A stretch of 64,000 bases of DNA from CAWGOF01 sp963824225 (lineage in GTDB: Bacteria > Acidobacteriota > Polarisedimenticolia > Polarisedimenticolales > Polarisedimenticolaceae): the NCBI GenBank assembly GCA_963824225.1, contig CAWGOF010000003.1, forward strand, positions 558,001 through 622,000, in the 5' to 3' direction. Below, in pieces: positions 27,894 to 39,362 of the stretch (positions are counted from its first letter, which is position 1; each line of letters starts with the position of its first letter). The position numbers and the translations under genes were made by a program. Under the pieces are notes generated by a model that was not told the origin of the DNA, searched no databases, and saw only the letters and a list, made by a program, of their open reading frames with translations.

Positions 27894-27922
27894 ATTATAC
27901 GGGATCGAGCGGAGGGCCGCAA
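27894..27922 (-). promoter_or_regulatory. sigma-70 promoter for rpmE-prfA-prmC-moeA
   Basis: Minus strand: TTGCGG (27917-27922), 17-base spacer, perfect TATAAT (27894-27899). It lies in the 74-base gap after rho and about 35 bases ahead of the rpmE start, so the release-factor operon can be transcribed independently of rho. Confidence 0.7.
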
Positions 27923-27931
27923 AGGCGCGAG

Positions 27932-29182
27932 CTAGGACGCCATGGCCTGCAGGAAATCGACGTTCGACCGGGTCTTGACCATCTTTTCGCGCAGCAGCTC
28001 CATCGCCTCGACGGGCGACATCTGCTGCAGCACCTTGCGCAGGACCCACGTGCGGTCGAGCTCGAGCTTCGACAGCAGGAGCTCCTCCTTGCGCGTGCCC
28101 GAGCGCAGGAGGTCGACCGCCGGGAACACGCGCCGGTCGGCGAGCCGGCGGTCGAGGTTGATCTCCATGTTCCCCGTGCCCTTGAACTCCTCGAAGATCA
28201 CGTCGTCCATCCGCGAGCCGGTGTCGATCAGCGCCGTGGCCAGGATCGTCAGCGAGCCGCCCTCCTCGACGTTGCGGGCCTGGCCGAAGAACCGCTTGGG
28301 CTTCTGCAGCGCGTTCGCGTCGAGGCCGCCCGACAGCACGCGGCCCGACGCCGGGATGACCGCGTTGTACGCCCGCGCGAGGCGCGTGATCGAGTCGAGC
28401 AGCAGGATCACGTCGCGCCCGGACTCGACGAGGCGCTTGGCCTTCTCCATCACCATCTCGGCGACCTGCACGTGGCGCGACGCCGGCTCGTCGAACGTCG
28501 AGGCGATGACCTCGCCCTGGACGGTGCGCTGCATGTCGGTCACTTCTTCGGGCCGCTCGTCGATCAACAGCACGATCAGCGACATCTCCGGATGGTTCGC
28601 CGCGATGGCCCGCGCGATCGCCTGGAGCAGCATCGTCTTGCCCGTGCGCGGCGGCGAGACGATCAGGCCGCGCTGGCCCTTGCCCAGGGGCGTCATCAGG
28701 TCCATCACCCGGCCCGAGATGTCCTCGTCGCCCTCGACCTCGACCTTGATCCGCACCGACGGGTAGAGCGGCGTCAGCCGGTCGAACGCCAGGCGCCCGC
28801 GCGACGCCTCGGGCGACCCGCCGTTGACCGAGTCGACGCGGCCGAGCGCGAAGTACCGCTCCCCGGGCTTCGGCGGGCGGATCTGGCCCCGAATCGTGTC
28901 GCCGGTCAGGAGGCCGAACCGTCGGATCTGCGACGGCGAAACGTAGATGTCGTCGGGCCCCGGGAGGTAGCTCGCCTCGGGCGCGCGCAGGAACCCGTAG
29001 CCGTCGCTGAGCTTCTCGAGCACGCCCTCGGCGATGACCGAGCCGTTGCCCGAGGCATGCGCCTGGATCACCTTGTACAGCAGCTCGCGATACGGCAGGC
29101 TGCCCGCGTTGTGCAGCTCGAGCGTCGCCGCGACCTTGGCCAGCTCGGCGACGTCCATCGATTTCAGCTCTTTGATCTCCAT
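27932..29182 (-). CDS. rho: transcription termination factor Rho
   Basis: A 416-aa hexameric RNA helicase. The N-terminal RNA-binding domain (GYGFLRAPEASYLPGPDDIYVS), Walker A (SPPRTGKTMLL), Walker B (VILLLDSITRLARAYN), Q-loop (GGLDANALQKPKRFFGQARN) and R-loop (FKGTGNMEINLDRRLA) are all intact. No insertion in the N-terminal domain. Unlike its neighbours downstream it has no frame breaks. Begins six bases after the engB stop. Confidence 0.96.
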   Translation of the reverse strand: MEIKELKSMDVAELAKVAATLELHNAGSLPYRELLYKVIQAHASGNGSVIAEGVLEKLSDGYGFLRAPEASYLPGPDDIYVSPSQIRRFGLLTGDTIRGQIRPPKPGERYFALGRVDSVNGGSPEASRGRLAFDRLTPLYPSVRIKVEVEGDEDISGRVMDLMTPLGKGQRGLIVSPPRTGKTMLLQAIARAIAANHPEMSLIVLLIDERPEEVTDMQRTVQGEVIASTFDEPASRHVQVAEMVMEKAKRLVESGRDVILLLDSITRLARAYNAVIPASGRVLSGGLDANALQKPKRFFGQARNVEEGGSLTILATALIDTGSRMDDVIFEEFKGTGNMEINLDRRLADRRVFPAVDLLRSGTRKEELLLSKLELDRTWVLRKVLQQMSPVEAMELLREKMVKTRSNVDFLQAMAS

Positions 29183-29188
29183 CTTCGT

Positions 29189-29794
29189 CTAACCCCGCAC
29201 CGCCGCCCGTTCGAGCGCGCGATCCAAATGCCCCCAGACGGTCGCGATCCCCAGTCCCGTCTCCGCCGATACGAGCACCGCACGATCCGGCTCGTCGTCG
29301 CCCAGCTCCTGGCGCACGCGCCGCTCGGCGGCCGGGCGCTCGTTGCCCGACAGCCGGTCGGCCTTGGTCGCGACGACCAGGTACGGCACGTCGGCCGCAC
29401 GGAGCCAGTCGCGCATCGTCCGATCGAGATCGGTCGGCGGGATCCGCGCGTCGACGACGAGCAGCGCGAGCGCGATCCGCGCACGGTGGCGCTCGAGGGC
29501 GCCTTCGACCATCGGCTTCCACGACCGGCGCACCGCCTCGGGCACCCGGGCGTAGCCGTAGCCCGGCAGGTCCACGAAGCCGAACCGATCGTTCACGCGG
29601 TAGAAATTCACACTCTGTGTGCGGCCGGGCGCGGACGACGTCCGCGCGAGATTGCGCACCCCCACGAGACGGTTGATCAACGACGACTTGCCGACGTTCG
29701 ACCGACCGAGCAGCACGACCTCCGGTCCGGTGTCCCGGGGCTCGTCCTCGGGACCGTAGGCGGAGCAAACGAACTGGCACGAGCGGATCTTCAA
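29189..29794 (-). CDS. engB: ribosome biogenesis GTPase EngB (YsxC/YihA)
   Basis: A 201-aa GTPase needed for large-subunit assembly. G1 GRSNVGKSSL, G3 DLPGYGYARV, G4 ATKADRLS and the SAPGRTQSVNFY switch region are present. The usual lon-engB synteny holds: it begins four bases after the lon stop. Confidence 0.94.
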   Translation of the reverse strand: MKIRSCQFVCSAYGPEDEPRDTGPEVVLLGRSNVGKSSLINRLVGVRNLARTSSAPGRTQSVNFYRVNDRFGFVDLPGYGYARVPEAVRRSWKPMVEGALERHRARIALALLVVDARIPPTDLDRTMRDWLRAADVPYLVVATKADRLSGNERPAAERRVRQELGDDEPDRAVLVSAETGLGIATVWGHLDRALERAAVRG

Positions 29795-29798
29795 CCGG

Positions 29799-32246
<2,448 letters not shown>

Positions 32247-32297
32247 GCGAGTCTCCTGCGGGCGGAACGAGTGGACGGGACGCGGAACGAACGCGGT

Positions 32298-33548
<1,251 letters not shown>

Positions 33549-33575
33549 CTGCGGCTACCCTCTCCCCCGGCGCGC

Positions 33576-34164
33576 CTAACCGCGCTGGCGGATCACCTCG
33601 TCGACCAGCCCGTACTCCTGGGCGCTGCTCCGCCGTCATGATGTAGTCCCGGTCGGTGTCCTTGCGCGATCTTCTCCAGAGACTGACCCGTGTGTCTCGG
33701 CCAGGATCTGGTTGAGGGTCTCACGCATCCGCAGGATCTCCCTGGCCTGGATGTCGATGTCCGCGGCCTGGCCCGAGACCCCGCCCAGCGGCTGGTGGAT
33801 GACGATCCGGGAGTTCGGCAGGGCGAAGCGCTTGCCGCGCGTCCCGGCGGACAGGAGCACCGCGGCCATGCTCGCCGCCTGGCCCACGCAGAACGTGCTG
33901 ATGTCGGGCTTGACGAACCGCATGGTGTCGAGGATCGCGAGCCCGGCGGTCACCGAGCCGCCCGGCGAGTTGATGTAGATCGAGATGTCGCGATCCGGAT
34001 CCTCGGCCTCGAGGAACAGGAGCTGCGCGATCACGAGGTTGGCCAGCGAGTCGTCGATCGCATCGCCGATGAAGATGATGTTGTCTTTCAGCAGACGCGA
34101 GTAGATGTCGTAGGCGCGCTCGCCACGGCTGGTCTGCTCGACCACCATGGGAATCAAGCGGCAT
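33576..34164 (-). CDS. clpP: ClpP serine protease subunit, four single-base insertions
   Basis: Corrected length 195 aa. Motifs: NSPGGSVTAGLAI, catalytic Ser in GQAASMAAVLLS, catalytic His in IVIHQPLGG and the Asp of DTDRD. Extra bases occur at CTTG (34155-34158), GAGA (~33695), GCGC (~33670) and in the C-terminal CAGC (~33630); the first three are synonymous double codons (CTT/CTG, GAG/GAA, GCG/GCC). The true stop is TAG at 33576 after VDEVIRQR, not the earlier frame end. ATG 34164 precedes the start of tig's partner gap by only two bases. Confidence 0.87.
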
Positions 34165-34166
34165 CG

Positions 34167-35449
34167 TCAGGGTACCTCGTCCTGAATATTAGCAACGGAG
34201 GTCAGCAAGTCAAGCGCTTTCTCCCTACACATCTGCGCCGAAAGCGCATCGATGCCACCCGACGACGCGAGGTGCTGGCGCAGCTTCGCCGGCTTCTCGC
34301 CGAGCGCCTCCGCGTCCTTGCGCACGCGCTCGTCGACCTCCTCGCTCGTCACACCGATCCCCTCGGCACGCGCGACGGCATCGAGGATCAGCCGCGCATG
34401 CACCGTCTTGCGCGCCGGCTCGACCTGCTCGTCGCGCATGCGCTTCCAGTCGAGCTCGACCTTCTGCGGATCGATGCCCGCGTGCGATCAGCCCGCGCAC
34501 GCCGTCCTCGAGCCGGCGGCGCATCTCGTCGTCGACGAGGCACCTCGGGCAGCACGATCGGGTTGCGCAGCAGCACTTGTCGAGCACCGCCTGGCGCACG
34601 CGCAGGTCGGCGTCGTGCGCCGCCCGCGCCTCGAGGTCGCTCCGCACCCGGGCGCGCAGCGCCGCGAGGTCGCACGAACTCGCCGAGGTCGCGCGCGAAC
34701 TCGTCGTCGAGCGCCGGCACGTCGCGCGTCCGGACCTCGTGCACGTGGATCTCGTAGCGCACGCTCTTGCCTGCGAGCTGGCTCGACGCGTCCTGGGCCG
34801 TGTGGTCGACGACGAAGTCGAGGTCGGTCCCGCCGGTCGCGCCGACGAGACGCTCAGCGAACGCCTGGGGCAGCTGCGACGCGCCGACCTCGAGGAGCAT
34901 GCGCTCCCGGGCGAACGGCTCGCCCTCGCTCGGTGTCCCGCGCAGGTCGCACACGAGCACGTCCCCGACCGCCGCCACGCGACCCTCGGCCGGCGTGAGC
35001 CGCGCGTGGGCCTGGCGCAGTTCCTCGAGCGTGCGGTCGACCTCGGCCTCGTCGACCGCCGTCGGACGCCGCCCGACCTCGACGCCGCGGTGGCCGGCGA
35101 GCGTGATCTGCGGCAGGACCTCGAACGACACGCGGAACCGCAAGCCATCGGCGTCGCCGGGTCCGATCTCGTCGAGCACCGGCTCGCCGATCGGCTCGAC
35201 GCCGCGCTCGCGCGTCGCGTCGCGGAAGCACCGCGCGACGATGCGCTCACGGACCTCGTTCTCCACGTCCTTGCCCAGGCGCGCGCGCACGAGCGCCAGC
35301 GGCGCCTTCCCCTGGCGGAACCCGGGGAGCTTCGTCTTCTGAGCGTAGCGCCGCAGGACCGCTTCGGTCTCCTGGGCCAGCTCCTCGGGGCCGACCTCGA
35401 ACGCCATCACGCGTCGAACCGGCCCCGGACTCGTCATGTCGACTCTCAC
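34167..35449 (-). CDS. tig: trigger factor, three insertions and one missing base
   Basis: Ribosome-bound chaperone/PPIase, ~427 aa once corrected. N-terminal domain with PGFRQGKAPLALVR, the ribosome-docking loop; central FKBP-like domain (GRVAAVGDVLVCDLRG); long helical C-terminus. GTG 35449 is chosen because the ATG at 35464 lies in the tRNA-Leu CCA. Extra bases: GTGC (two sites, ~34670 and ~34545) and GGGC (~34487), each synonymous; one base is missing near 34580. Net shift matches the observed length. First gene of tig-clpP-clpX-lon-engB-rho. Confidence 0.86.
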
Positions 35450-35463
35450 GCTTGCTCCCCGCA

Positions 35464-35548
35464 TGGTGCGAAAGGGGGGACTCGAACCCCCACGGGGTTA
35501 CCCACTGGATCCTAAGTCCAGCGCGTCTACCAGTTCCGCCACTTTCGC
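35464..35548 (-). tRNA. tRNA-Leu (UAG)
   Basis: Cloverleaf on the minus strand: acceptor GCGAAAG/CTTTCGC, long class II variable arm, T-loop GTTCGAGTCCCC, anticodon loop CTTAGGA giving UAG. CCA is encoded. It sits 15 bases ahead of the tig start. Confidence 0.93.
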
Positions 35549-35572
35549 GGTGGCCTCGGACGCGAACTACGG

Positions 35573-35648
35573 TGGTGAGCCGCCAGGGAATCGAACCCCG
35601 AACCCGCAGATTAAGAGTCTGCTGCTCTACCAATTGAGCTAGCGGCCC
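35573..35648 (-). tRNA. tRNA-Lys (CUU)
   Basis: Acceptor GGGCCGC pairs with GCGGCTC (one G-U). Anticodon stem GCAGA/TCTGC encloses CTCTTAA, anticodon CUU. T-arm GGGTTCGATTCCC. Encoded CCA. Confidence 0.93.
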
Positions 35649-35701
35649 ACGCGTTCGGTGTGCGGAGCGTTCGATCCTAGCACACGCATCCGACGACCGA
35701 C

Positions 35702-35778
35702 TGGTACGCCCGAGAGGATTCGAACCCCCGACCCTCTGGTCCGAAGCCAGATGCTCTATCCAGCTGAGCTACGGGCGC
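35702..35778 (-). tRNA. tRNA-Arg (UCG)
   Basis: Acceptor GCGCCCG/CGGGCGT, anticodon stem TCTGG/CCAGA around CTTCGGA, anticodon UCG. T-arm GGGTTCGAATCC. Encoded CCA. Confidence 0.92.
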
Positions 35779-35797
35779 GCACATGCTCGACATCGGT

Positions 35798-35874
35798 TGG
35801 GGTGAGTGATGGGACTCGAACCCATGACCTCCAGATCCACAGTCTGGAGCTCTACCGACTGAGCTACACTCACC
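35798..35874 (-). tRNA. tRNA-His (GUG)
   Basis: Anticodon stem CCAGA/TCTGG around CTGTGGA, anticodon GUG. The extra G(-1) opposite the C73 discriminator, the identity pair for histidyl-tRNA synthetase, is encoded. CCA encoded. Confidence 0.94.
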
Positions 35875-35934
35875 ATAGGTCCTGTGAACCAGCACACCAC
35901 CGCCGAGCGCGCGGATTATAGCGCGCGGCGCGCG

Positions 35935-36011
35935 TGGTACGCCTGGAGGGATTCGAACCCCCGACCCACGGCTTAGAAGGCCGTTGCTCTGTCCAACTGA
36001 GCTACAGGCGC
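35935..36011 (-). tRNA. tRNA-Arg (UCU)
   Basis: Acceptor GCGCCTG/CAGGCGT, anticodon stem ACGGC/GCCGT around CTTCTAA, anticodon UCU for rare AGA codons. Encoded CCA. The stretch between it and tRNA-His contains TATAAT on the minus strand (near 35914-35919), a possible -10 for the cluster. Confidence 0.92.
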
Positions 36012-36283
36012 GCGTTCGCTGTCAACAACTTAGCAGGAGTCGGGCTCGAGGCGGCGGAGGAAGTGTCCAGCAAGTGACCAAGCGCCGGCGGATCGCGTGG
36101 GAGCGGTTCAGCCCGCTCGTAGATGCAATGGCGCCTTGCTGGAGAGTCGGCCCAGGCGATGAAGACGCGTACGGGTCCGCGCACGGCGGACCGTTTTCCC
36201 CCAACGGTAACCCCGCACGCCGAAGCTCCGGACTAGCCTGAACCGGTGCAGCTCGCTGGTGAGTACGACCGCAGGACAGCAGA
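36012..36283. other. 272-base gap after the tRNA cluster
   Basis: No convincing reading frame. The only structure seen is the hairpin at 36174-36192. A minus-strand TTGACA lies just in front of tRNA-Arg (UCU), but its -10 would fall inside the tRNA, so I do not call a promoter. Confidence 0.4.
36174..36192 (+). terminator. terminator-like hairpin
   Basis: GGTCCGC (36174-36180) pairs with GCGGACC (36186-36192) across a five-base loop and is followed by GTTTTC, a short T tract. It would act on plus-strand transcripts, though the nearest genes on both sides are minus-strand, so it may instead mark the 3' end of the 36284-36634 gene without a U tract. Confidence 0.35.
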
Positions 36284-36634
36284 TCAGCGAGCTGCGCCAT
36301 TTCGAGCCACCGGGCCGTCGACCGCCGTCGGACCGCGGGGCGGCTCCGCGGGCGCCGCGGGCGGACTCGGCTCCGGAACGGTGCATTGGTACTCGAACGG
36401 TGAGTCCCGCCGCAGCAGCTCGCGCGCGTCCTCGGCCGACAGGCACAGCCGGCGACCGCCGTCCCGGATCACGACGGCCCAGGCACCCTCGTCGCACGCG
36501 GTATCCTCGAATACGGTCACGGCGCGCGGGTCGAGCCGCCGCCTCTCGCTCGACAACAGGGCGAAGCCCCCGATCGTCAGACCGAGGCCCGTGAGCACGA
36601 CCGCCCCGGCGATGGCACCGCCCTGTCTTGCCAT
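36284..36634 (-). CDS. small membrane-anchored hypothetical protein
   Basis: A 116-aa protein with one N-terminal transmembrane helix (IAGAVVLTGLGLTIGGFALL), a ~60-residue soluble part (including DTACDEGAWAVVIRDGGRRLCL, two Cys) and a Pro/Ala-rich tail. Start ATG 36634 is 27 bases from the divergent secreted-protein gene. No family recognised. Weak ribosome site. Confidence 0.55.
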   Translation of the reverse strand: MARQGGAIAGAVVLTGLGLTIGGFALLSSERRRLDPRAVTVFEDTACDEGAWAVVIRDGGRRLCLSAEDARELLRRDSPFEYQCTVPEPSPPAAPAEPPRGPTAVDGPVARNGAAR

Positions 36635-36655
36635 TTTCGGAAGGCATTCTAATGT
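36628..36655 (+). promoter_or_regulatory. promoter for the 36662 gene, possibly leaderless
   Basis: TTGCCA (36628-36633), 16-base spacer, TAATGT (36650-36655). Transcription would begin about seven bases on, which is the A of the ATG at 36662, so the transcript may be leaderless; no ribosome site is visible in that space. Confidence 0.4.
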
Positions 36656-36661
36656 AGGCGG

Positions 36662-37300
36662 ATGCACAGGAGAAGCTGGGTGACGCGCCTCGGCCTCGTG
36701 GCAGCGCTCGCGCTCGCGCTCGCCAGCCGCGCATGGGCCACGACCATCCTGCGGGTCGAGGACCTGGGGACGCTGGTCGAGGAGTCGCGTCGCGCCGTCC
36801 TGGCTCAGGTCGTCGACGTGCGCTACGGCTTCGACGAGCACGAGCTGCACAGCACGTGGGTCACGCTGCGCGTCGAGGATCCGCTCTACGGTCGCCTGCC
36901 GCCGCGAGGGCGCGAGCTCGCGATCAAGATCTATGGTGCGCCCGTGGCGCTGCCCGACGGCTCGCGCCTGTTCGTCGACGGCACGCCGACGTACCGCCGG
37001 GGGCAGCGCTACCTGCTCCTGCTGCTGGACGACAGCGCGTGGGGGTTCACCGACACGGCCGGGCTCCATCAGGGGGCGTTCCGCATCGACCGTGGCCCGG
37101 ACGGCCGCGACACGGCCGAGAGCCTGGCGTCGAACCGCAGCGTGATCGGCGAGCGGGGTCTCGGGCGGTGGCTCGCCCCGCGGGACGTCGAGGATCGCGA
37201 TCTGCCGTTCCTCGACCGGGTGACGGGGCCCGTGCCGTACACCGTCCTGCGCCAGGCGATCCTGCGCGCGAAGGGCGCGCCGGTCGGGGCCGCCCCGTGA
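36662..37300 (+). CDS. secreted hypothetical protein paired with a metalloprotease
   Basis: A 212-aa protein with a clear signal peptide (RLGLVAALALALASRAWA). The mature part is beta-rich, with repeated VTLRVEDPLYG and QRYLLLLL type strands, compatible with an OB- or beta-barrel fold. Its GTGA overlap with the next gene (secreted zincin) implies joint expression and perhaps an accessory, inhibitor or chaperone role. No named family recognised. Confidence 0.6.
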   Translation: MHRRSWVTRLGLVAALALALASRAWATTILRVEDLGTLVEESRRAVLAQVVDVRYGFDEHELHSTWVTLRVEDPLYGRLPPRGRELAIKIYGAPVALPDGSRLFVDGTPTYRRGQRYLLLLLDDSAWGFTDTAGLHQGAFRIDRGPDGRDTAESLASNRSVIGERGLGRWLAPRDVEDRDLPFLDRVTGPVPYTVLRQAILRAKGAPVGAAP

Positions 37301-39348
37301 CGCGCCGGGTCGCGCTCCCGCTCGCGCTCGTGCTCGGCGCGCTCGCGCTGGGCTGGAACCCGCTGTCCTACGACCCCGGCCCGCCGCTCCGCTGGTCGAC
37401 CGCCGGCCCCGTCGTGTGGAACCCGGACGGCGGAGCGCTCGGGGTGCTCTCGACCATCGACGCGCGCGCGCGCTGTGCCGAAGCGTTCGCCGTGTGGCAG
37501 GACGTTCCGACCGCGACGATCGCCTACGCCCAGGGAGTGCAGATCCAGGACGGCACCGGCACGCCGGTCGACGTGCGGGCGGCGAACTACGCCGCGATCC
37601 TGAACCTGGCGAACGGGCAGAACCCGATCATCTACGACAACGATCGCGAGATCTACACGCTGATCGGGAAGTCGGCGAGCGTCCTCGGGTTCGCCGGCGT
37701 GCTGCGCACGTCGGGCACGCAGATCACGAAGGGCTACGCCGTGCTCCAGGGCGAGTGGATCAACGGAGACACGACCGATACGCGCGAGGTCACGATCCCG
37801 GTCTTCGTCGGCGTGATGGTCCACGAGTTCGGACACTTCAGCGGCCTGGGCCACACGTCGGTGAACTTCGCAGCGTGGCAGGACGGCGGGCTGGGCGCGT
37901 GTCCCCCGCCGACGCTCGCGCAGCTCGAGACGATGAGCCCGTTCGCGAACTTCGACATGAGCACGCTGCACAAGGACGAGATCGTCGGGATCTCGACGCT
38001 CTATCCGACCGTCCAGTTCTCGAGCACACTCGCGGGGATCGCCGGTCGGGTCATCGCGCGCGACGGGGTCAGCCCGTTCGACGGCGCGAACGTGATCCTG
38101 AGACGCAACACGGCCGACTGCAATCTGCTGTACGACGACGCGCAGGGGACGCAGTCCGGCGTGAACCCCGCGGAGACGGGCGGACCGGGAACGTTCCGCT
38201 TCGCCGGCTTGAGCCCCGGGACCGGCTACACCGTGGCGATCGCCACGATCGACGGCGGCGGATCGTATCCGATCCGGGACGCGTCGGGCGTGCCGCCCCG
38301 TCTCGGCGGGCCCGACGAGTTCTACAACGGCGCGGGCGAGGACTCGTTCGACCCGCCCGATTCGCCCGCTTCGATCGCACCGATCGTCGCGGGCGCGGGA
38401 GGGACGACCGTAGCGGGCGTCGAGGTCCGGATCAACAATCCGGGCCTGCCCGGCGCGATCCCCAGCGCCGGGTCGGACGCGCTGCGCGTGTCGAAGCTCG
38501 ACGGGACAACGCCGCTCCCGACCGCGCCGCTGGCCGTCGACGACGGGAGCTACGACAGCGCGTTCGGCGTGAGCGGAGCGGATCGCCTGGCGTGGGTCAC
38601 GCGATTCACACCGCATCCGCAGGACTACCCGTTCCGTCTGGAGCGCATCGACCTGCAGTTCGTCGATCCGTCGGCCGCCGTGGGCCGCGCGATCCAGCTG
38701 CTCGTGTACGTCGATCCGAGCGGCTCGGGGAACCCCGCGGCCGCAACGCTCGTTCGGACGCAGGACGCGGCGATCCAGGCCTTGCACGGGGTCAACTTCA
38801 ACTCGTTTCCACTCGTCTCTCCGGTCACGGTCCTCGCGGGCGACGTGTACGTCGGCGCGATCGACCTGGTCGCGGACGCCGGCGGGACGAATCTGATCGC
38901 CGCGCTCGACCTGACGCCGAGCGGGCGCGCGTACTACCAGCTGAACGGCACGGCTCCCGGAGCCTTCGCGCGCTGCACCGGCGCGGGCGGGTGCAACGAC
39001 TGGACATGGATGATCCGGGCCTACGGCAGCGCGGTCCCCGGCGCCGGGACGCTCGAGCTGTCATGGGGCCCGGCGTGCAACGCCGCTGGCGTGCCGGGCC
39101 AGGATGCCGCGGTGTACCAGGGGACCCTGGCTACGCTCACCGCGACCCAGGATCACGTGCCGATCGCCTGTGGCACGGGCGGCGCCCGGCGCTGGCTCCT
39201 GCCCCCGTCCGCCGCGCCGGGCAACGTGTACTGGCTCGTGGCCCCGCTCCTCGCCGACCGCGAGGGCTCGCTCGGCACGGGGACGAACGGCGCGCCGCGG
39301 CCGGCCATCGTCACGTGCGCACTCGTCGACGACGATACCTGCCCCTGA
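37297..39348 (+). CDS. secreted matrixin-like zinc metalloprotease
   Basis: A 683-aa secreted protein with N-terminal signal (VALPLALVLGALALGWN). The zinc site is HEFGHFSGLGH (HExxHxxGxxH), the metzincin signature, around residue 175. Downstream are two beta-rich regions, including a carboxypeptidase-regulatory/CNA-B-like module (GRVIARDGVSPFDGANV). Starts GTG 37297 overlapping the previous stop. It probably acts on extracellular protein; no propeptide cysteine switch is evident. Confidence 0.78.
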   Translation: MTRRVALPLALVLGALALGWNPLSYDPGPPLRWSTAGPVVWNPDGGALGVLSTIDARARCAEAFAVWQDVPTATIAYAQGVQIQDGTGTPVDVRAANYAAILNLANGQNPIIYDNDREIYTLIGKSASVLGFAGVLRTSGTQITKGYAVLQGEWINGDTTDTREVTIPVFVGVMVHEFGHFSGLGHTSVNFAAWQDGGLGACPPPTLAQLETMSPFANFDMSTLHKDEIVGISTLYPTVQFSSTLAGIAGRVIARDGVSPFDGANVILRRNTADCNLLYDDAQGTQSGVNPAETGGPGTFRFAGLSPGTGYTVAIATIDGGGSYPIRDASGVPPRLGGPDEFYNGAGEDSFDPPDSPASIAPIVAGAGGTTVAGVEVRINNPGLPGAIPSAGSDALRVSKLDGTTPLPTAPLAVDDGSYDSAFGVSGADRLAWVTRFTPHPQDYPFRLERIDLQFVDPSAAVGRAIQLLVYVDPSGSGNPAAATLVRTQDAAIQALHGVNFNSFPLVSPVTVLAGDVYVGAIDLVADAGGTNLIAALDLTPSGRAYYQLNGTAPGAFARCTGAGGCNDWTWMIRAYGSAVPGAGTLELSWGPACNAAGVPGQDAAVYQGTLATLTATQDHVPIACGTGGARRWLLPPSAAPGNVYWLVAPLLADREGSLGTGTNGAPRPAIVTCALVDDDTCP

Positions 39349-39362
39349 GACCTGCCCCCCGC

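Noticed and set aside
35905..35925. Hairpin between tRNA-His and tRNA-Arg as a terminator
   Set aside because: GCGCGC arms around GGATTATA are followed by no T tract; the TATAAT is more likely a -10 element.
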